DNA of 64,000 nucleotides from Acephala macrosclerotiorum (Eukaryota; Ascomycota; Leotiomycetes; Helotiales; Mollisiaceae), in assembly GCA_014904845.1 (NCBI GenBank), contig MU119228.1, positions 124,001 to 188,000 of the forward strand, written 5' to 3'. Shown here in pieces: positions 44,497-57,600 of this stretch. Below the pieces are notes generated by a model. It was not told where the DNA came from. It saw only the letters and a list, made by a program, of their open reading frames with translations, and searched no databases. Position numbers and translations under genes: made by a program. Every line of letters starts with the position of its first letter. Positions within the stretch are counted from its first letter, which is position 1.

Positions 44497-46060
44497 ATGA
44501 AGTACGAGTCAGCATCTATCCTCATCGCCTTTTTTGGCCTCACTTCGGCAGCTCCTATGCCAGCGCCTAAGAATGTCTTCTCCATTCCCCGCGCCATGCT
44601 CAGAGGCCGTGAGGTTCCTCAAGAGCACTCCCACAACAGATTCCTCGATGGTGTCCGTGTCAACTTGGCCCTCAACAACCCAGCAGGCATCCAAGACCCT
44701 GTATTCGGTCTTCTCGGTAATGCTGCTGCGGCAGCTGGTGCCGGAACCATCACCAACTTGGACTGTCTCCATCAGGCCACCGCTGACCAAGCTTTCACTA
44801 ACGCGAAGGCTGCTGGAAATGTCACTGGCCAAGCAGATGCTTTGATGTACGCTGCTTTGGAGAGAAACACTGGATCAGTCGGACTTGCCAGTGTCATCTG
44901 CAACGAAACTGCTGTCAACCCTGAGATTGAGGCTGTCCAGCAACATCAAGATCCCGCTTCGACCGGCGCTGCCGCAGGTAACAAGGCCGTTGTTCTTGCT
45001 CTCGCCAAGCAACTCGCTTCTATCGGTGCTGATCCCCAAGAGGCTCTCCTCTCCGGTACTTTCGCACCAGGAAAGGTAAGCAAGCATCCTTCGATCAATC
45101 GAATATGACTAACAAAATCAGATTGGTGACCCCACTGGGGCCGGTAACACTTGTGATACCGAAGATGATGTTGAGGGATGTATCTTCTCCCAGAACCTTC
45201 TCGTTGACGACGCCACCGCTGCTGAAATCACTGCGGCTGTCGCTGGGATCGCCTCGTCCTCCAGTGCTTCCAGCGCCTCAAACTCGGCTGCTGCCGTAGC
45301 TACCACCGGTTCCACTTCTGCTTGTACCGCCAAAGCAACCGTCGCTGTGACTGCCTCCGCAGCCGCATCCGAAGCTACCGCTGCTACAGCTGCTGGAAGT
45401 GAGTTTTGAATCTCCATTCCACAGAGCCATACTGACAACACCCAGCCAACGTCCAAACCTTCACCGGAACCCTTGGCGGCGCCGCTCCCCCAGTCGTTTC
45501 CTCATCTGGAACCCGCCCATTCACCGTCAACGGCAACACCTTTGTCGGTGAGGGTGCCGCCCTCCAACGCTCATGCTCTATCCAAAACACCAACTGTGCC
45601 AACGCCGCCAACTCTGGTTCGCTCGCTGGTACTACCGTCTCTGATTGCAACGCCCAAGAAGCCGCTTGCAATGCTGCTGCTTCTGCCAAGGTCAAGCGTG
45701 CTGCTCTTGATTTCGGAACTTGCTCCGACCCTGCCATTGAGTTCGCCGCTGGTCTTGATGGACGAACGGAGGACTCCTTCCAGGCTGTTAACCAGGTTGA
45801 TTTCAACCATGGTTCTGCCTTGAACATTGGTGTTATTGCTTCTTTCATCTGCCAACAGCTTTCCACGAGCTGTAAGGCTGGTGCTGATGCTATCTCTGCT
45901 TGCGCTACTGCCCAAACTGCTGCTGGTAAGTCCCCTCCTCAATCTCTTTTTCGTATCGAGGACTTCTACTAACAACCATATAGCCGCAGCAACTGGACAG
46001 GCCGCAGCTGATGCATTCAACTCCGCTCTTGGTGTCTCTGCCGCCAAGCTCAAGTTCTAA
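44497..46060 (+). CDS. secreted Ala/Ser-rich protein, cell-wall type
   Basis: Four exons: 44497-45075, 45122-45398, 45446-45925 and 45984-46060; 470 aa. Signal peptide MKYESASILIAFFGLTSAAP with a likely cleavage after SAA. The first domain is Ala-rich with spaced Cys (TNLDCLHQATADQAFTNAK, VICNETAVNPEI). The middle is a Ser/Ala linker. The last domain is the conserved fungal module TFTGTLGGAAPPV.., RPFTVNGNTFVGEGAALQRS with the CSIQNTNCANAAN...DCNAQEAACNAA cysteine pattern, then a region like the first (FICQQLSTSCKAGADAISAC). Related fungal proteins carry the uninformative names ribosomal protein s17 or circumsporozoite protein in databases; they are secreted or wall-bound and their role is not established. 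Confidence 0.8.
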
Positions 46061-46983
46061 CGACGCTCCGTCGACACTCCCGCTTGGATCTAAATCTAGT
46101 GCTATGAATATGGGGTGAGGTTGGGGACTCGCTTGTATCCTTTTGTTTGTGCGCGCATACTCTATCAGGAAAGACGAATACTCATGTATAGGGGAGCAAT
46201 CATGTATAGATGCGATATCAGGGGATGGATGAGGAGGAAAAATTACGAAACTGCTTTTATCGGATACGTAACGAATCAAATGGGGTCAATGATTAAGTGT
46301 AGATGGGCGGGAGACGATGCCCTTAATTGAATGGCGTTTGAAAGATTGTTGATTTGGCAGAGAAGAAGATTGAACGAGCATATTTGAGCTTTTGAGCCTT
46401 GTACAGTGTAGTGTACAGTATGATGAGAACACGAATTAGTTTGCTCATTAATTCGTTCTTGTTCTTGATGGTGGTGCTTGATTTCATTTCTCTTTCGAAT
46501 TTGACTTGATAATTTTCTTTATTCCTCAACCAAATTCTCGTTCATTCACTCGTTCTTCGTCCTTCCCTCAACTTAGTCGAGGCATGAGAAGTCCACGTCC
46601 GTAGAGTTTCAATCTTGTGTAATAACTCAGTTTTGAAGACGCGGGTCAGAACCGATCTTTGATGCGAGTAAGACTAGCTCTTTATGTATGCCTTCACAGC
46701 AAGACTCTCCCCTCATCCACCACGTGACCGGACGCATACCGCTTCACTTCTCAGGTAGAAGTTCTCGCGTGTGAGAGCGAAGGCGTTCAGTCGCATGGCT
46801 GTAGTCTTGAACTATCTGACCACTTTCGACTGTGGTGCTTGCCTGTATTTCGGTTCAGAAATTTCGCAGTGTTATGGTAGAGACATGAGTGCGACTTCCA
46901 CAACCGAGCTCACCATCACTTTCTTGTCCAGATGCTCTTTCCGACTTCCGAATGGCGTTTCAAACTCGTCCTTCCATAGCTCA
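46061..46983. other. intergenic, no gene seen
   Basis: 3' region of the secreted protein gene and downstream side of the dead transcription factor. AT-rich around 46380-46560. Confidence 0.4.
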
Positions 46984-48716
46984 TCACCAAGTCAGCGTGA
47001 CATCTGACAACACGGCTCTCTCAGTGCATCCTTCAACCAACTTCGAGCACCGAATGACTGCCTTCCTCTCTTTCAACACGAAGTTGTTCTTCACGATCCG
47101 CAGTCTCGCCGTTTCAGGAACATATCCATCAACCATTTCTTCTTCTTCTCTTTCCATAAGCCATGTGGCGACTCTCGCAGCCATCAAGCTATCCCAAAGT
47201 CCTTCTCGTCTCGGATGCTTGACCAACAATGCGATCGCTTCCCTTCTCACACTTGGTTTTCGACACCTCGTCCCAACGAGAAACAAACTCAGCACTAAAG
47301 TGACGTCTTCCAAACGCTGCTTTCCGGGGCGGAAGTGAAGTATGCTCCTCAAGGACCTCGCGAACCAATCTATTGACTGTCTTGTAGTCCTCCAGGTATT
47401 CATCTGCATACACGCCGCAATTGGGCGCTTTCTTCGAGATAGCGAATTTCGACGGGATATATCGAACCATCATCATACTCGCACCAAGAAACATCTTACT
47501 CCCAGGCTTCTTTCTACTCTCTTCAAACAACGGCTTGAATTTCTCGTACCACAACGTCGTCACTTCTTCATACGCGACGAGTTCCTGTGTAATTCGTTCC
47601 GTAAACGCAGGGGCCCTCTTGAAGTTCTCGCTCGTGTTGTTCTCCCCGAAATCGAAGGTCGAGAATTATCCTGTAGCGATGCTATGTTGCTCAATATGCT
47701 ACTACTGTACCCTTCTCACTATCAAGTCTCAATAGAACCTTGCTTCGGTCACACTCTCGAATTTCGGTGGGATGGTGGGGTATTGCGGACTTAGTGGTCG
47801 CCCTTTCACAGTGTCTTTGAACTGCATGACTTGGAAATCAAGACGTGTGAATGCGCCTATGAGATCCTCGTCAAGGAATTTCGATCGAGCTGCGATTTTC
47901 CGAGCGGAAGCTGCGTCGTCGTCTTGTTTGGGGCAGTTGAAGCGCCAATTTGTCAGGACGTCGACACCGGCTTGAGCTTGCGTAAGTGCATCTTCCTGGT
48001 TGCCGATGTACGACTCAAAAATTTTGTTAGGAGGCAAGAGATCAAGGTCTCGCGGAGTCGATACTCGTTCATTTCTCTTTGGACAACTTCCCGCATGTAT
48101 TTGAGTGCTATGCCGTATTGTTTGAGTGTGACGGTGTGGTGCCTTTTACTTTCGGTGGTGTCATTGGAGCAATTTGCGATTTCGAGAGTTCGCTGCAGAG
48201 CTCCGATAGCGACAACTGCATGCCATGCGTACAATTCTTCATGACTTGCTTGAAGCATCAGCCGATTCCATATCCGAGATTTGAAGAAACCCGTGAGCTC
48301 AGGCGCAGTTTTCGTTTCGAAGACATTGAAGTATCTACGTTCATCCTCACGATGAAATCTCAGATGAAGAGATGGTTCAATGAGGGCTTTGGTCGAGCGT
48401 ATCCTCTTGGGTAGAGCCGCTCTTGGAAGGATCGATACAGGATGTTTGGGTAAAGGAGGTTTTGATGCGGCATTTCGATCATGGACGGCGGGGTAGCCTT
48501 CGCAATCCTAACCCGACTTTTCACACCGGAGACCTAGAGCTCATTAGCTTGATTCATGATATTGCAATGTCTGAACTTCTCACAGAATGGTTTCATTTCG
48601 TCGCATTTGACTCTTCGAATTCTACGGATCCCGTTGTTAGATCCTACCCAGAAGTCGCCACAATACCCGATATTACTCACATGCCTGCAGAAGTGGTCAG
48701 TGACTAGCTTCAACAC
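46984..48716 (-). pseudogene. Zn2Cys6 fungal transcription factor, heavily mutated
   Basis: Minus-strand pieces in family order: zinc-cluster half RRIRRVKCDEMKPFCEK near 48600 (the first Cys pair, expected just before it, is gone), CEKSG-stop-DCEGY near 48500, RSTKALIEPSLHLRFHREDERRYF, LTGFFKSRIWNRLMLQASHEE, LYAWHAVVAIGALQRTLEI, YGIALKYMREVVQREMNEYR, FESYIGNQEDALTQAQAGVDV, then SENFKRAPAFTERI, and the C-terminal CRKPSVRREAIALL, EGLWDSLMAARVATWLMEREEEE. Lesions: TAG at 48508-48510, a frame change at the AAAATTTTT run near 48020, TGA at 47729-47731, TAG-TAG at 47699-47704, TAA at 47666-47668 and another frame change near 47320. It cannot code for a working DNA-binding regulator. Confidence 0.75.
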
Positions 48717-49118
48717 TACAGACCTCCCTCACATGTTCTACATCCAGATCTTTTCTTTGGCTTGCCGGCCCTTGATCGTTTCTGCATTTCAGCCGTGATA
48801 CTGGTCCGGAGATTCTGTGAGTATTGAAGGTGTTGTTGAAGAGGCTGGGTCTGAGGATACCGTCCATGATTCAAGCAGTGATAATTGAAACGCGAAGCAC
48901 CGTTTTACGCAAAATACCACCGCGCAGAGGAGAACGCGCACCAAGGCGGTCTCTTTAGCCTTGCGGATGCTTCAGTAATCAGCTCGAGGTGGATTTGATA
49001 GTATGACAAGCTTTCGGCCGTGTGCATGCCTGACAGAGCAAATGCCTGGGGTCATTTTGATTGGACAAGAGCTCGTCCGTCGTAAGTGATGCCAGTCAGA
49101 ACCCTGCAAATTCGGTGC
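48717..49118. other. intergenic, no gene seen
   Basis: Upstream of the dead transcription factor; no features recognised. Confidence 0.35.
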
Positions 49119-49237
49119 TATCCCTTCGACCGGTGAGACATGGTCCACGCCAGGCATCACAGCTAAAATCGTTAGGCAACCACGATTACATAGCTGTGAT
49201 GCCTGGCGTGGACCATGTCTCACCGGTCGAAGGGATA
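49119..49237. mobile_element. 119-bp perfect foldback (two 46-bp arms), MITE-like
   Basis: The 46 bases at 49119-49164 (TATCCCTTCGACCGGTGAGA...) recur as an exact reverse complement at 49192-49237, with a 27-nt loop. Both outer ends are TA, so a 115-bp element with TA target duplication is one reading. No mismatch in the arms, so it is recent or kept by conversion. Confidence 0.6.
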
Positions 49238-49649
49238 ACATCAGCCCTAACACTATCTTAGCTTCGTCCCAGACAAAGTGTTTACTCCGTAGTTCAGAGG
49301 GTAGACGATACGAGTCCAGACTCGACACTTTGACGATCAAACTGAATGTTAAATTGAAAAGTCAACGATATATTGTTCTGGGATACCTATTATGGCCCAT
49401 GGAGACGGGAGAGAACGGGGAGCTGAGATTATAAGAATGATTTGATATCCTCAGCTGGAAGGGAAAAGCGAGTTAGCAGCTGTCAGCCTGCATGCAACTC
49501 ACATCCAACCTCATGCATCCGCCCAGTGAAAAGCATTGCACGTGATACGCTCCTTCATCAGGATACCTCAAAACGTCGATCGTCTGTTTTTTCTCACAAG
49601 TTCGAAGCTCTACTGTCCATCCAGAGGCTCGGGAGCTTACAGTGTCGGC
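49238..49649 (+). other. upstream region of the P450 gene
   Basis: Presumed promoter of the P450 gene; no distinct box. The small foldback lies about 410 bp before the start codon. Confidence 0.35.
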
Positions 49650-51495
49650 ATGGAGCTCGAACTTTCACAGTATCGGCCTTCTACTAGAGTCGCGGTCTAC
49701 ATCCTTCTCGTGACTCTCACCGCAATCTGGATCAGAAGAATATACAAATACAGGCTCGGATACTATAGCCTTGTAAACACCTTAACCCCTCGTCATCTCC
49801 AAATTCTGATAGTCTCCAGCATGGCTCCCTCAAAGCTCCTCCGTTTAGTATGTGGTTCGGGAGCATCCCAGCCGTCGCAGAAATGTACAAAGTCAGCCCT
49901 ATGGACACGCACCCAATGTGCAACATGACCCTCCTCTCTCAGAAGCACAAGCTTGATGGAATATATTATCTCGATACATGGCCGTTCTCTGACACGCGAC
50001 AACTGTGTGTCACGGATCCAGTAAGTAGTTTCCAAATCTTAGCGATAGAGTGATGTTGATGAGGATCAGGAAGTAGCAGCCCAAGCAGTTCAAAAGTTCG
50101 ACCTCCCAAAATACCGCGTCTACCCGCAAATGGTATCGCACGTCACCGGACACACCAGCATGCTCGTCCTCAGTGGTCCCGAATGGAAGAAAATCCGCTC
50201 CCTGTTCAATCCCGGCTTCGCTGCTTCTCATCTGCAAACCTTGGTCCCAACGATCGTCGACGATGTTCTCATCTTTCAAACTATTCTTGGTGAACTTGCA
50301 GACAAAGGAGAAGTGACACAAATCGAAGAGCCGTTGACGAGATTGACGGTTGATATTATGGGACATGTTATCCTGGAACATGATCTGAATAGTCAGAGGA
50401 CTGAGAATGATTTGGTGGATGCGTTTAGGAGTGCGGTTGAGTGGACACCGTCTGCTACGCAAGTCAATCTAATGTTTAATCTGAATCCGATTAGGAAATT
50501 TTGGGATTGGTGGTATGCGAGGAGGATGGACAATTACCTGAAAAGGGTGATTCGAGACCGGGTCGCGGAGCGGGCGACGGAGGCGGCGGATGAGAAGAAG
50601 TCTAAAAAGAGACCGGCTGTTGATTTGGCGATTGATGAATATGTGCTTGCCGAAGGAGATGGTAAGGTCTCGAATGAGTTCTTTCAAGTCGCGATCGATC
50701 AAATCAAGACATTCATGTTTGCTGGACATGATACTTCGAGCAGCACTATGTGCTTCATCTATCATCTCCTCAACCTTCATCCCGAAGCGATGGCCAAAGT
50801 CCGAGAGGAGCACGATGACGTGCTTGGGAACGTCGAATCAACACCAGACAAGCTCAAGAGAGATTCGAAGATTCTGAATGAGTTGCCATATACTACGGCT
50901 GTCATCAAAGGTGATTTCTCCTTTGCTATCGTCCAAAGCAGATTGCATCTGCGACTTGTAGATTTTGACTGACAACTCCACAGAAACTCTCCGCCTTTAC
51001 GCCCCCGCCTCCACCGCTCGCGAAGGTCATCCCGACCTCACACTAACCTACAACGGCACCACTCACCCAACAGTGAATACAATGGTCTGGATCAACAACC
51101 ACACCATGCACCACGACGCCACCTTATTCCCCGATCCAAACTCCTTCCGTCCCGAGCGTTTTCTCCCACCAAACCACCCTTGGCACCCGGAATCCTTTCA
51201 ATCACAGTCCTCGATACCAAAAGACGCTTATCGTCCTTTCGAAAAGGGGCCTCGAGGGTGTATCGGGCAAGAGCTCGCGATGTTGGAACTCAAGATCATC
51301 ATGGCGATGACGGTTCGGAAGTTTGATGTCGAGGCTGCTTATGAGGAGTGGGATAGGAAACTTGGGAGGGAGGATCCGGGGAGTGTGTTGGAGGGGAGGA
51401 GGGGGAGGTTTGGGGATAGGGCGTATCAGGAGATGAAGGCTACGGCCAAGCCGAGTGATGGGATGCCTGCGCGTGTTTCGAGGCGGGAGTTGTAG
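49650..51495 (+). CDS. cytochrome P450 monooxygenase
   Basis: Exons 49650-49772, 49820-50020, 50070-50910 and 50984-51495; 558 aa, intact. N-terminal membrane anchor (VAVYILLVTLTAIWIRRI), Pro-rich hinge (SLKAPPFSMWFG), helix C (WKKIRSLFNPGF), I-helix oxygen-activating motif FAGHDTSSS near residue 322, the K-helix ExxR in ETLRLYAP near 389 (split by the last intron), PERF-type motif FRPERFLPP, and the haem-binding loop RPFEKGPRGCIGQELAM near 473 with its Cys ligand. It is an ER-bound class II enzyme that would need a P450 reductase. Its overall look is near the fungal sterigmatocystin-StcS-like or CYP52-like group, but no secondary-metabolite backbone gene is close, so the substrate is open. 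Confidence 0.9.
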
Positions 51496-54400
51496 GTTGA
51501 AATTAAAAAAAGAGGCGTCGATGCTGGATTTTGCAACGTCCTCGACTGTGCTGGACTTTCGAGTGTAGAATCTAAGATGAACCTTTTGGGTAAAGCCCGC
51601 CGTCCCTCACCTTCAACCCTCCAAATTCCCTCCTTCGGCTAGCTTCCCCTCTCAACCGCAGCCTCACGATCTATCAATATAGATTTAAATAAGCAAATAT
51701 TTCTCATCGCCAGCACAAAACACTGGTTCTTGAATCACCAGAACTAGTTACCTGTCCGCTTAGGCCAAAAAAATTGGCCATTCGAATTAAGCGGATTGTG
51801 TCACCTTCCTCCTCTCCTCCTCCAAAGCAAATCCTTTCACAACTAGGGTTTCTTACACCGGCACCCAGGATGCTGGTGGTTCTTTTGTTATTTTTTGGGA
51901 TTTCGAATTTCGTGAAAATGATGCTCTGTTCTATTTTAGGTCAGGGTATCGTCAAACATTCTCAGTGATTGCAATACTTGGCTCCAAAGTTGAGTCTCTT
52001 CTCACATTCGCTTTGACAATACCTTGTCCAGTTATCCGAAGCCTCAGAGATAAAGAGTACAATCACCCAGCGATGCGAGGACGTTCCTCAAGCTGGCCTA
52101 GCAGTCGGGCAGTCTTTGGCGAGGCGGAGGGGTCCAAACAAGTGAGCCCCAATCCATGACCTTTCGAATCTCAGCCTCAGTGCCAATCGTCACGAAATGG
52201 GCCACTCTTTCTACCACTTAGATTTTACCCGAACGGCATGAGTCTCGCCAAGGAGAAACCGTAAGATTGGTCAATTGATGAGGGTCACGCTCGCGATGGC
52301 ATGCGAGTTGAATTGATGAGTGCGATGCGGAGGAGGCCTGGTGCCTTCCTTATCTTACTTGTATTGCTTGACAATGTAGTCAGGTCGGGTTTGAAGGCGC
52401 ATCCTCCATAATTCGTATGAATGTCGTGTTTCTTAAGCTAAGCGTGCTTTAGCGAGCCACAAGCAACTCTTTTATTGAGCTGCTTCTTCGTAGATCCTAG
52501 TGGTAGCTTAGAAGTGATGTTTGATTTTCTTGACCGTGGGGTAAGGCTCCTCCTGCTGAAAGAATTCTCCTCTGATGAGCAGGAGTAATTTGAGAATGTC
52601 CCTCCATCGGTAGGACTTCAATCGCTGGTTATCCTGAAGCTCGCGGGAAGAGCAAGATGAAAGACGCAGATAACACTCGCCATTAATTTTGCCTGGTCTC
52701 TGAGAAGGCCTCCATCAACATCGTTGCTATACTTGTCGGAGAGACTGTGAACCGGTATTGGTAGACGTTCTTGGTGTAGAGGATACGGCTTGTATGGCCT
52801 GTATGAGCCTCCTTTGCCACTGCCTGCCCCAGTGGGTCTCCAAAGTAATAGCCATCGACTCGCTCAGCAAACAGGAAGGGGTGTTTTCCCACATAGGCCG
52901 GAGGGAAATGACTTGCGCAATTTGGAAATGTGGAATGTCCAACCGGGGCCGGGACTTCGGACCAAGAGTATCAACCACATTCCCTGGTAGGCAAAGGCTC
53001 GGGCAAGAGCATCAAAATGACGTTCTCACCCAAGACTTCCAAATCCTGCGGTGATGATGGTATCCTGCTCGAGCCATCTCTTCTTAGCAAAAACTGCATG
53101 ATCTGCACCAAATCTGGTAAATCCAAGTGCAAGGGATGTTCGTTGAGAGTGCACAAGGTCTGCCAGACTTTGCTGGAGAAGAAGTGTGTGTGGTTGGTTG
53201 GATCAACTCATCTACTACTATACCACTCGTCGTTTCCCATTCGAAATGATGCTTTCTTTCTGCGCTTTCGACTCGTAAGCTTCTCCAGCTGTGCGTCTCC
53301 CATAGGCGGAACGTGACCCGTAAGAGCCAGTTACTGATTCAAGAATACGTCCAGAAGTCCGCATTACACTCTCCACGGCGGTACTTGCTATTATCGTTGA
53401 CCCGGACTGCCATGAAATGTTGTAGCTTTGGCGTTTGTGCTTCTGTATTTGCAAACAGCCGTGCGGCTTGTAAGTGAGAAGAAAGCAGATCCTGAATTCC
53501 GAATCCTGGAGCATGGTTTCTCGAATCTCCTGGGCAACCTGGGACTTTCAAGTCAATCATTCCGAACTGTAAACAGTCAACCGAAAGCAAAATGATATCA
53601 CCCACACAGAAGAAATATGGGACCTCGGATGTATTGTATAATGTCCTGCCTATCCCTGGGACTTTTCAAATCAGCATTTCAATTGTAAAAAGGCTCCATC
53701 CGGAGCAAGCAAAGGGGTATTTCCAACAAACGCAAATCTCCGTACTCCCACAAATGCAATGTATGCAGTATTCCACCCCGCCCCTTACACAAACGAGGAA
53801 ATGCACCCCACCCCTACTCACGACCAGAAATCTCGCTCCTCCTTCTCTCCGACGAATTTCCTGCTGCCGCTTCTGCAGCACACAGCACTCGAAGGCATCG
53901 AATAGAGCGCAGAAGAGGTGTATAATGCTAGAGACCCATTAGCATTTGAAATTGCCCTCAGAAACAAAGGACATTGGAAAACACCGTTCCACCCCTTCAA
54001 ATCTGCTATAGAAGAAGCCTGACATACCCAAGACCAACAAGCACCCAAATCTCCGCAACCTTACTTCCCTCCCAGTCACCGACATCCCGGTGATAATTGA
54101 CCAGTCCCCAGACAGCGTGACGATGAGGCCGATGGCAATAATGTCTGCGATGAAGAGCCATGGCGGGAGACGGAGGGGGCGTGGGAAGCCGTAGGACTGA
54201 AGGAGGTGTGGCTGGAATTCGATGGAGGAGATGAGAAGGGTGAGGGAGGCCAGTGGAGCGGAGGGGTGTGATTAGCTACGGACCGTGGAAGTCCTGGAAA
54301 GGGCATTTGATTGTCCCTTGGGACTGGGGACATTATGGAAGAGCTTCGTGGAGAAGAGAAGAACTTACAGAGATAAAGGCCATGATGCAGGGAATCGAAC

Positions 54401-54640
54401 CCCGAGCAGCGACAGAGAGGCCGACACTGATTGCGGCAGCGGAGAGGGAACGCTGGCGACGCGGAGGAGGAGTTGCATGACCATCATGAACCACTGCTGG
54501 GAGGCCATTGTTCCTGGTTCAAAGATTCTGGTGACGAGAGTTTGTGTATTGTATCTGTAGACGCGGCGAAGCATGGGATGGTGGTGTAGATGGAGCTGCT
54601 GTCGTTCGATCTCTATTGTTGCGAGCCAAAGTGTTGTCAA
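51496..54640. other. gene-poor stretch with coding-like remnants
   Basis: No whole gene could be built. Noted pieces: minus 52930-52683, SHFPPAYVGKHPFLFAER.. to ..IATMLMEAFSETRQN and stop; plus 53085-53195, CMICTKSGKSKCKGCSLRVHKVC, spaced like a decayed MYND finger; minus 53605-53339, LKVPGCPGDSRNHAPGFG and onward; plus 53890-54020, YNARDPLAFEIALRNKGHW; minus 54245-53980, a membrane-like LPPWLFIADIIAIGLIVTL and WSIITGMSVTGREVRL. They lie on both strands, in frames that do not join, so they are most likely relics. Confidence 0.3.
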
Positions 54641-57600
54641 GAGAGGAGACCAACGTGTAGACGAAAATTCGCGTCATGCCGAGCTAGTTGACGATGATGA
54701 TTGATGCTTCGCTCTACTTTCCACTGCGCAGGGTACGGCTGAGGTTATGGTTCCGAGATCCTTGGGTAAATGTTCTCAGACTTTGCCGCAATATAAATCT
54801 CGGTATCCAATTATCTCCCGCGTCTTGGGTCTCTTGACTTTGGATGAACCCGAAACAACTGGAAGCACCCTTCCCCTACAATCTCGGTAGCCCTTTCAAG
54901 TGAAAAATCGGTGTTACGGAGACGTTGATGCGTGTGCTGACGAGCCTGACCAAGTATTCGGTGACTTGATACAGGCCTCTATTCGCGTATCGTGATTCAT
55001 CCGCTTCAAGTGAAAGTGTTGAAGGGGTGCAGTTTTGAGGCTACACTGCATGGAAACGCGATAAAACAGACGATTTCCCACATCTCACTGATTATCTCGA
55101 GATCTTGCAAGGTTCAGGCCACAGTATTTGATAATTTGACATCTTGGCCCTATGCAGTGCCTCTGCAGCAATTGATTTCAGATTTGCAAGCCTCTCAAAC
55201 GATACGATGTAGCTGGTAAGTACAACCCAGAATCGGTCTGTTGGAGGCCTTCAGCGGGAAAGGCGGATTCGAAATCTTGCAAAGTAGAAGCCGCAGCATC
55301 ACTGATGCTGACGATGACTCAAGATAGCAATATCTGCAACGTGTTGATAGTCATCCACAGAGTAGGGTCTCTGCCCGGTCAGAAGCTTAGATTATCAACT
55401 GCCAGTGAAATGCTGTTGGCAGCATCTCCGAACACTGGGTTTTCCATGCTCATGCGATCTCGAGCTCGAAAGCTTTGTGGGCCTAGTATGCAGTACTGCA
55501 ATGAAAAAGTGATTGATCCGCTTGGATTGAAAGGTCCAAAGAGAGAGAGAACTTTAAGCTCCTAACAATGAAGCAACTCAAAGCCTGTTTGAAACAGCAG
55601 AAGTCTTCAAGCGGCATCTTGGCAAGGCATCATGGCTGGGGCCATGAAAATGAATCTTTAGGAACCTTGCTTGCCCCTGAGTTATGCCAGACGAGTCCTA
55701 TTATAGAATATGTAGTAGTGCATATCGTCCATCTCTAAAGACATGTAGTTCTAGGTGTAACTGAGGAGTATCACTTCCCCTGAGGTCCTGAGGTATAGGG
55801 GATGCGCCCCGGGCCGAGAAGCATCGGTTCCCCCTGAAGTAGTTGAGAGTATTCAAGACATAAGAGCCGTCCTCACCTGTATGTCTCAGACAGCCCTCTC
55901 CTTGCCGGCCTACTTTACTTCACTGTCCGTGAGGTGTCTGTCCATTCGGAAGTGGAAGTGCATCTGCAATGTGATCTGCTCACACAAAGAAGTGCAAACA
56001 TCATGGTCCTAAGGAATGGATCATGAGTCGCAATCTACTTGAACGAACTGGTCGATAGCGACTGCTCACGAGGCTCGGTTCTAGTAATGATATATCTCTA
56101 ACAACATGCAAGATGTCGGACCCTAAGGTATATCTCTCCCACGTGTATCGTCGTCTGTTTCGCGGAGGTACAAGCTCGTGAAAGACAAGTCTTTGATGGA
56201 ACTTCCTGGCTGGAGAGAAATATTCGGAAGATGCCTCTTACATGGCAGATATTGGAGCCACAAGCAGTGCATCGTCATAGATAAAGGTTTCCTACGGACT
56301 ATTGTACAGTGGAATTGGGGGTTCGGACTGAGGAGCTCGACGTGGGACTATATATTTGTGTAAGAAGTCTGCCGGGCACTTGAACATCTTTCTAGACACA
56401 CTTACGACGTCTTTGAGAGTCGTTCTGGCGACTCTTTTGTTGCGACTTTATCTGCGAGACATGGGGCAGTGTCTCAACGAGCTTCTGGACATGTCGACGT
56501 AGAATGCTAGAATGAACTGTTAACAGTCAAACAGACAGGTCCTCGCGACCGCGAGCGCAAGCTCATCTGCTTCAGTGGTAGTCGCAAGCCTCAACGATGG
56601 CGTTGACGCCATGAAGAGCTTTGTCCTTCGCAGATTCGTGTCATACGTGAGAGCAGAGGGGGTCATGTTGCTTTGTAGAAGAGTTGGTTTATTCAGGATC
56701 GTGCCTGCTATTTTCAGTTCTAGCTTCGTATAAAGTTATGCAAATCTCATGTGGTGTCGCATTCAGGCTCGCTCCTTCCCAAAACCCCACTACCATTCAA
56801 CCATCACTGCATTCCTGATTAGCGATGGAAATACTCGACAAACTCATTCCAATGATTTGATTTCTTCCATAGTAGCATCGGCCGAAAACATATCACCTAG
56901 TTCTGCAGCCCCCTCATTCTCACCGGGCGGCTTGCTGTGTGGCTGACATCGAGAACCCCCAATTGGGCTTCCACGCATCACCGGGACACTAAGACGGCCA
57001 AGCAATGCAAGAGAAGCTTCGTGGTACAAGCCTCAAGCCTTCCGCAGGTGCCGCCTGCGATCACAACGTCGTCAAATCTTTCAAACCCGTTGACCTCCAT
57101 GCCGCCAGCAACTCCATATCCTACCTACGAAGGTACACCGTTGTGCTGTGTCTGCCCTGTGTGTGCCCCGTGGGGACCCCGCACGGAAGTTCGTGGCGCT
57201 CAGAGACACGGAGAAGAAACCTGCAAGCGCACTCACAGCGATCACTGCTTTGCAACCTCGTCAAGAATTACTGACTTTCAAAGCTAAAGCTGGGAAGATT
57301 CTATATAAATTTCTGCGAAACGCCGATCCATTCGGGAGCTCCCCTGAGATTGGTGTTCTGGGAATCTGGGCCTCATTCTCGCAGGTCCAAAGTTAGATAT
57401 CAGCAGCCTGGCACAAAGATCGTGGATCGATGCTTCCTTGCCCATGCATGTCAGCCTCCAACTTAATAACAAGCTTTCATTCGCGTTTTGCAACCAATCT
57501 GATTCTTTTTTTTGAACATGCAGAAGAACTATTGAAGACCTTCCTGATAAGCACTTTCCCAAGTTCGTACCCCGCATCCAAGACAGATGTAAATATACAT

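Noticed and set aside
49801..49860. Frameshift in the P450 near the second exon
   Set aside because: A 47-nt intron (49773-49819) explains the frame change and yields the expected Pro-rich hinge.
54385..54412. tRNA-like T-arm (minus strand GGGGTTCGATTCCC)
   Set aside because: No matching acceptor stem, anticodon arm or D-arm could be found around it; it also lies within a membrane-protein-like frame.
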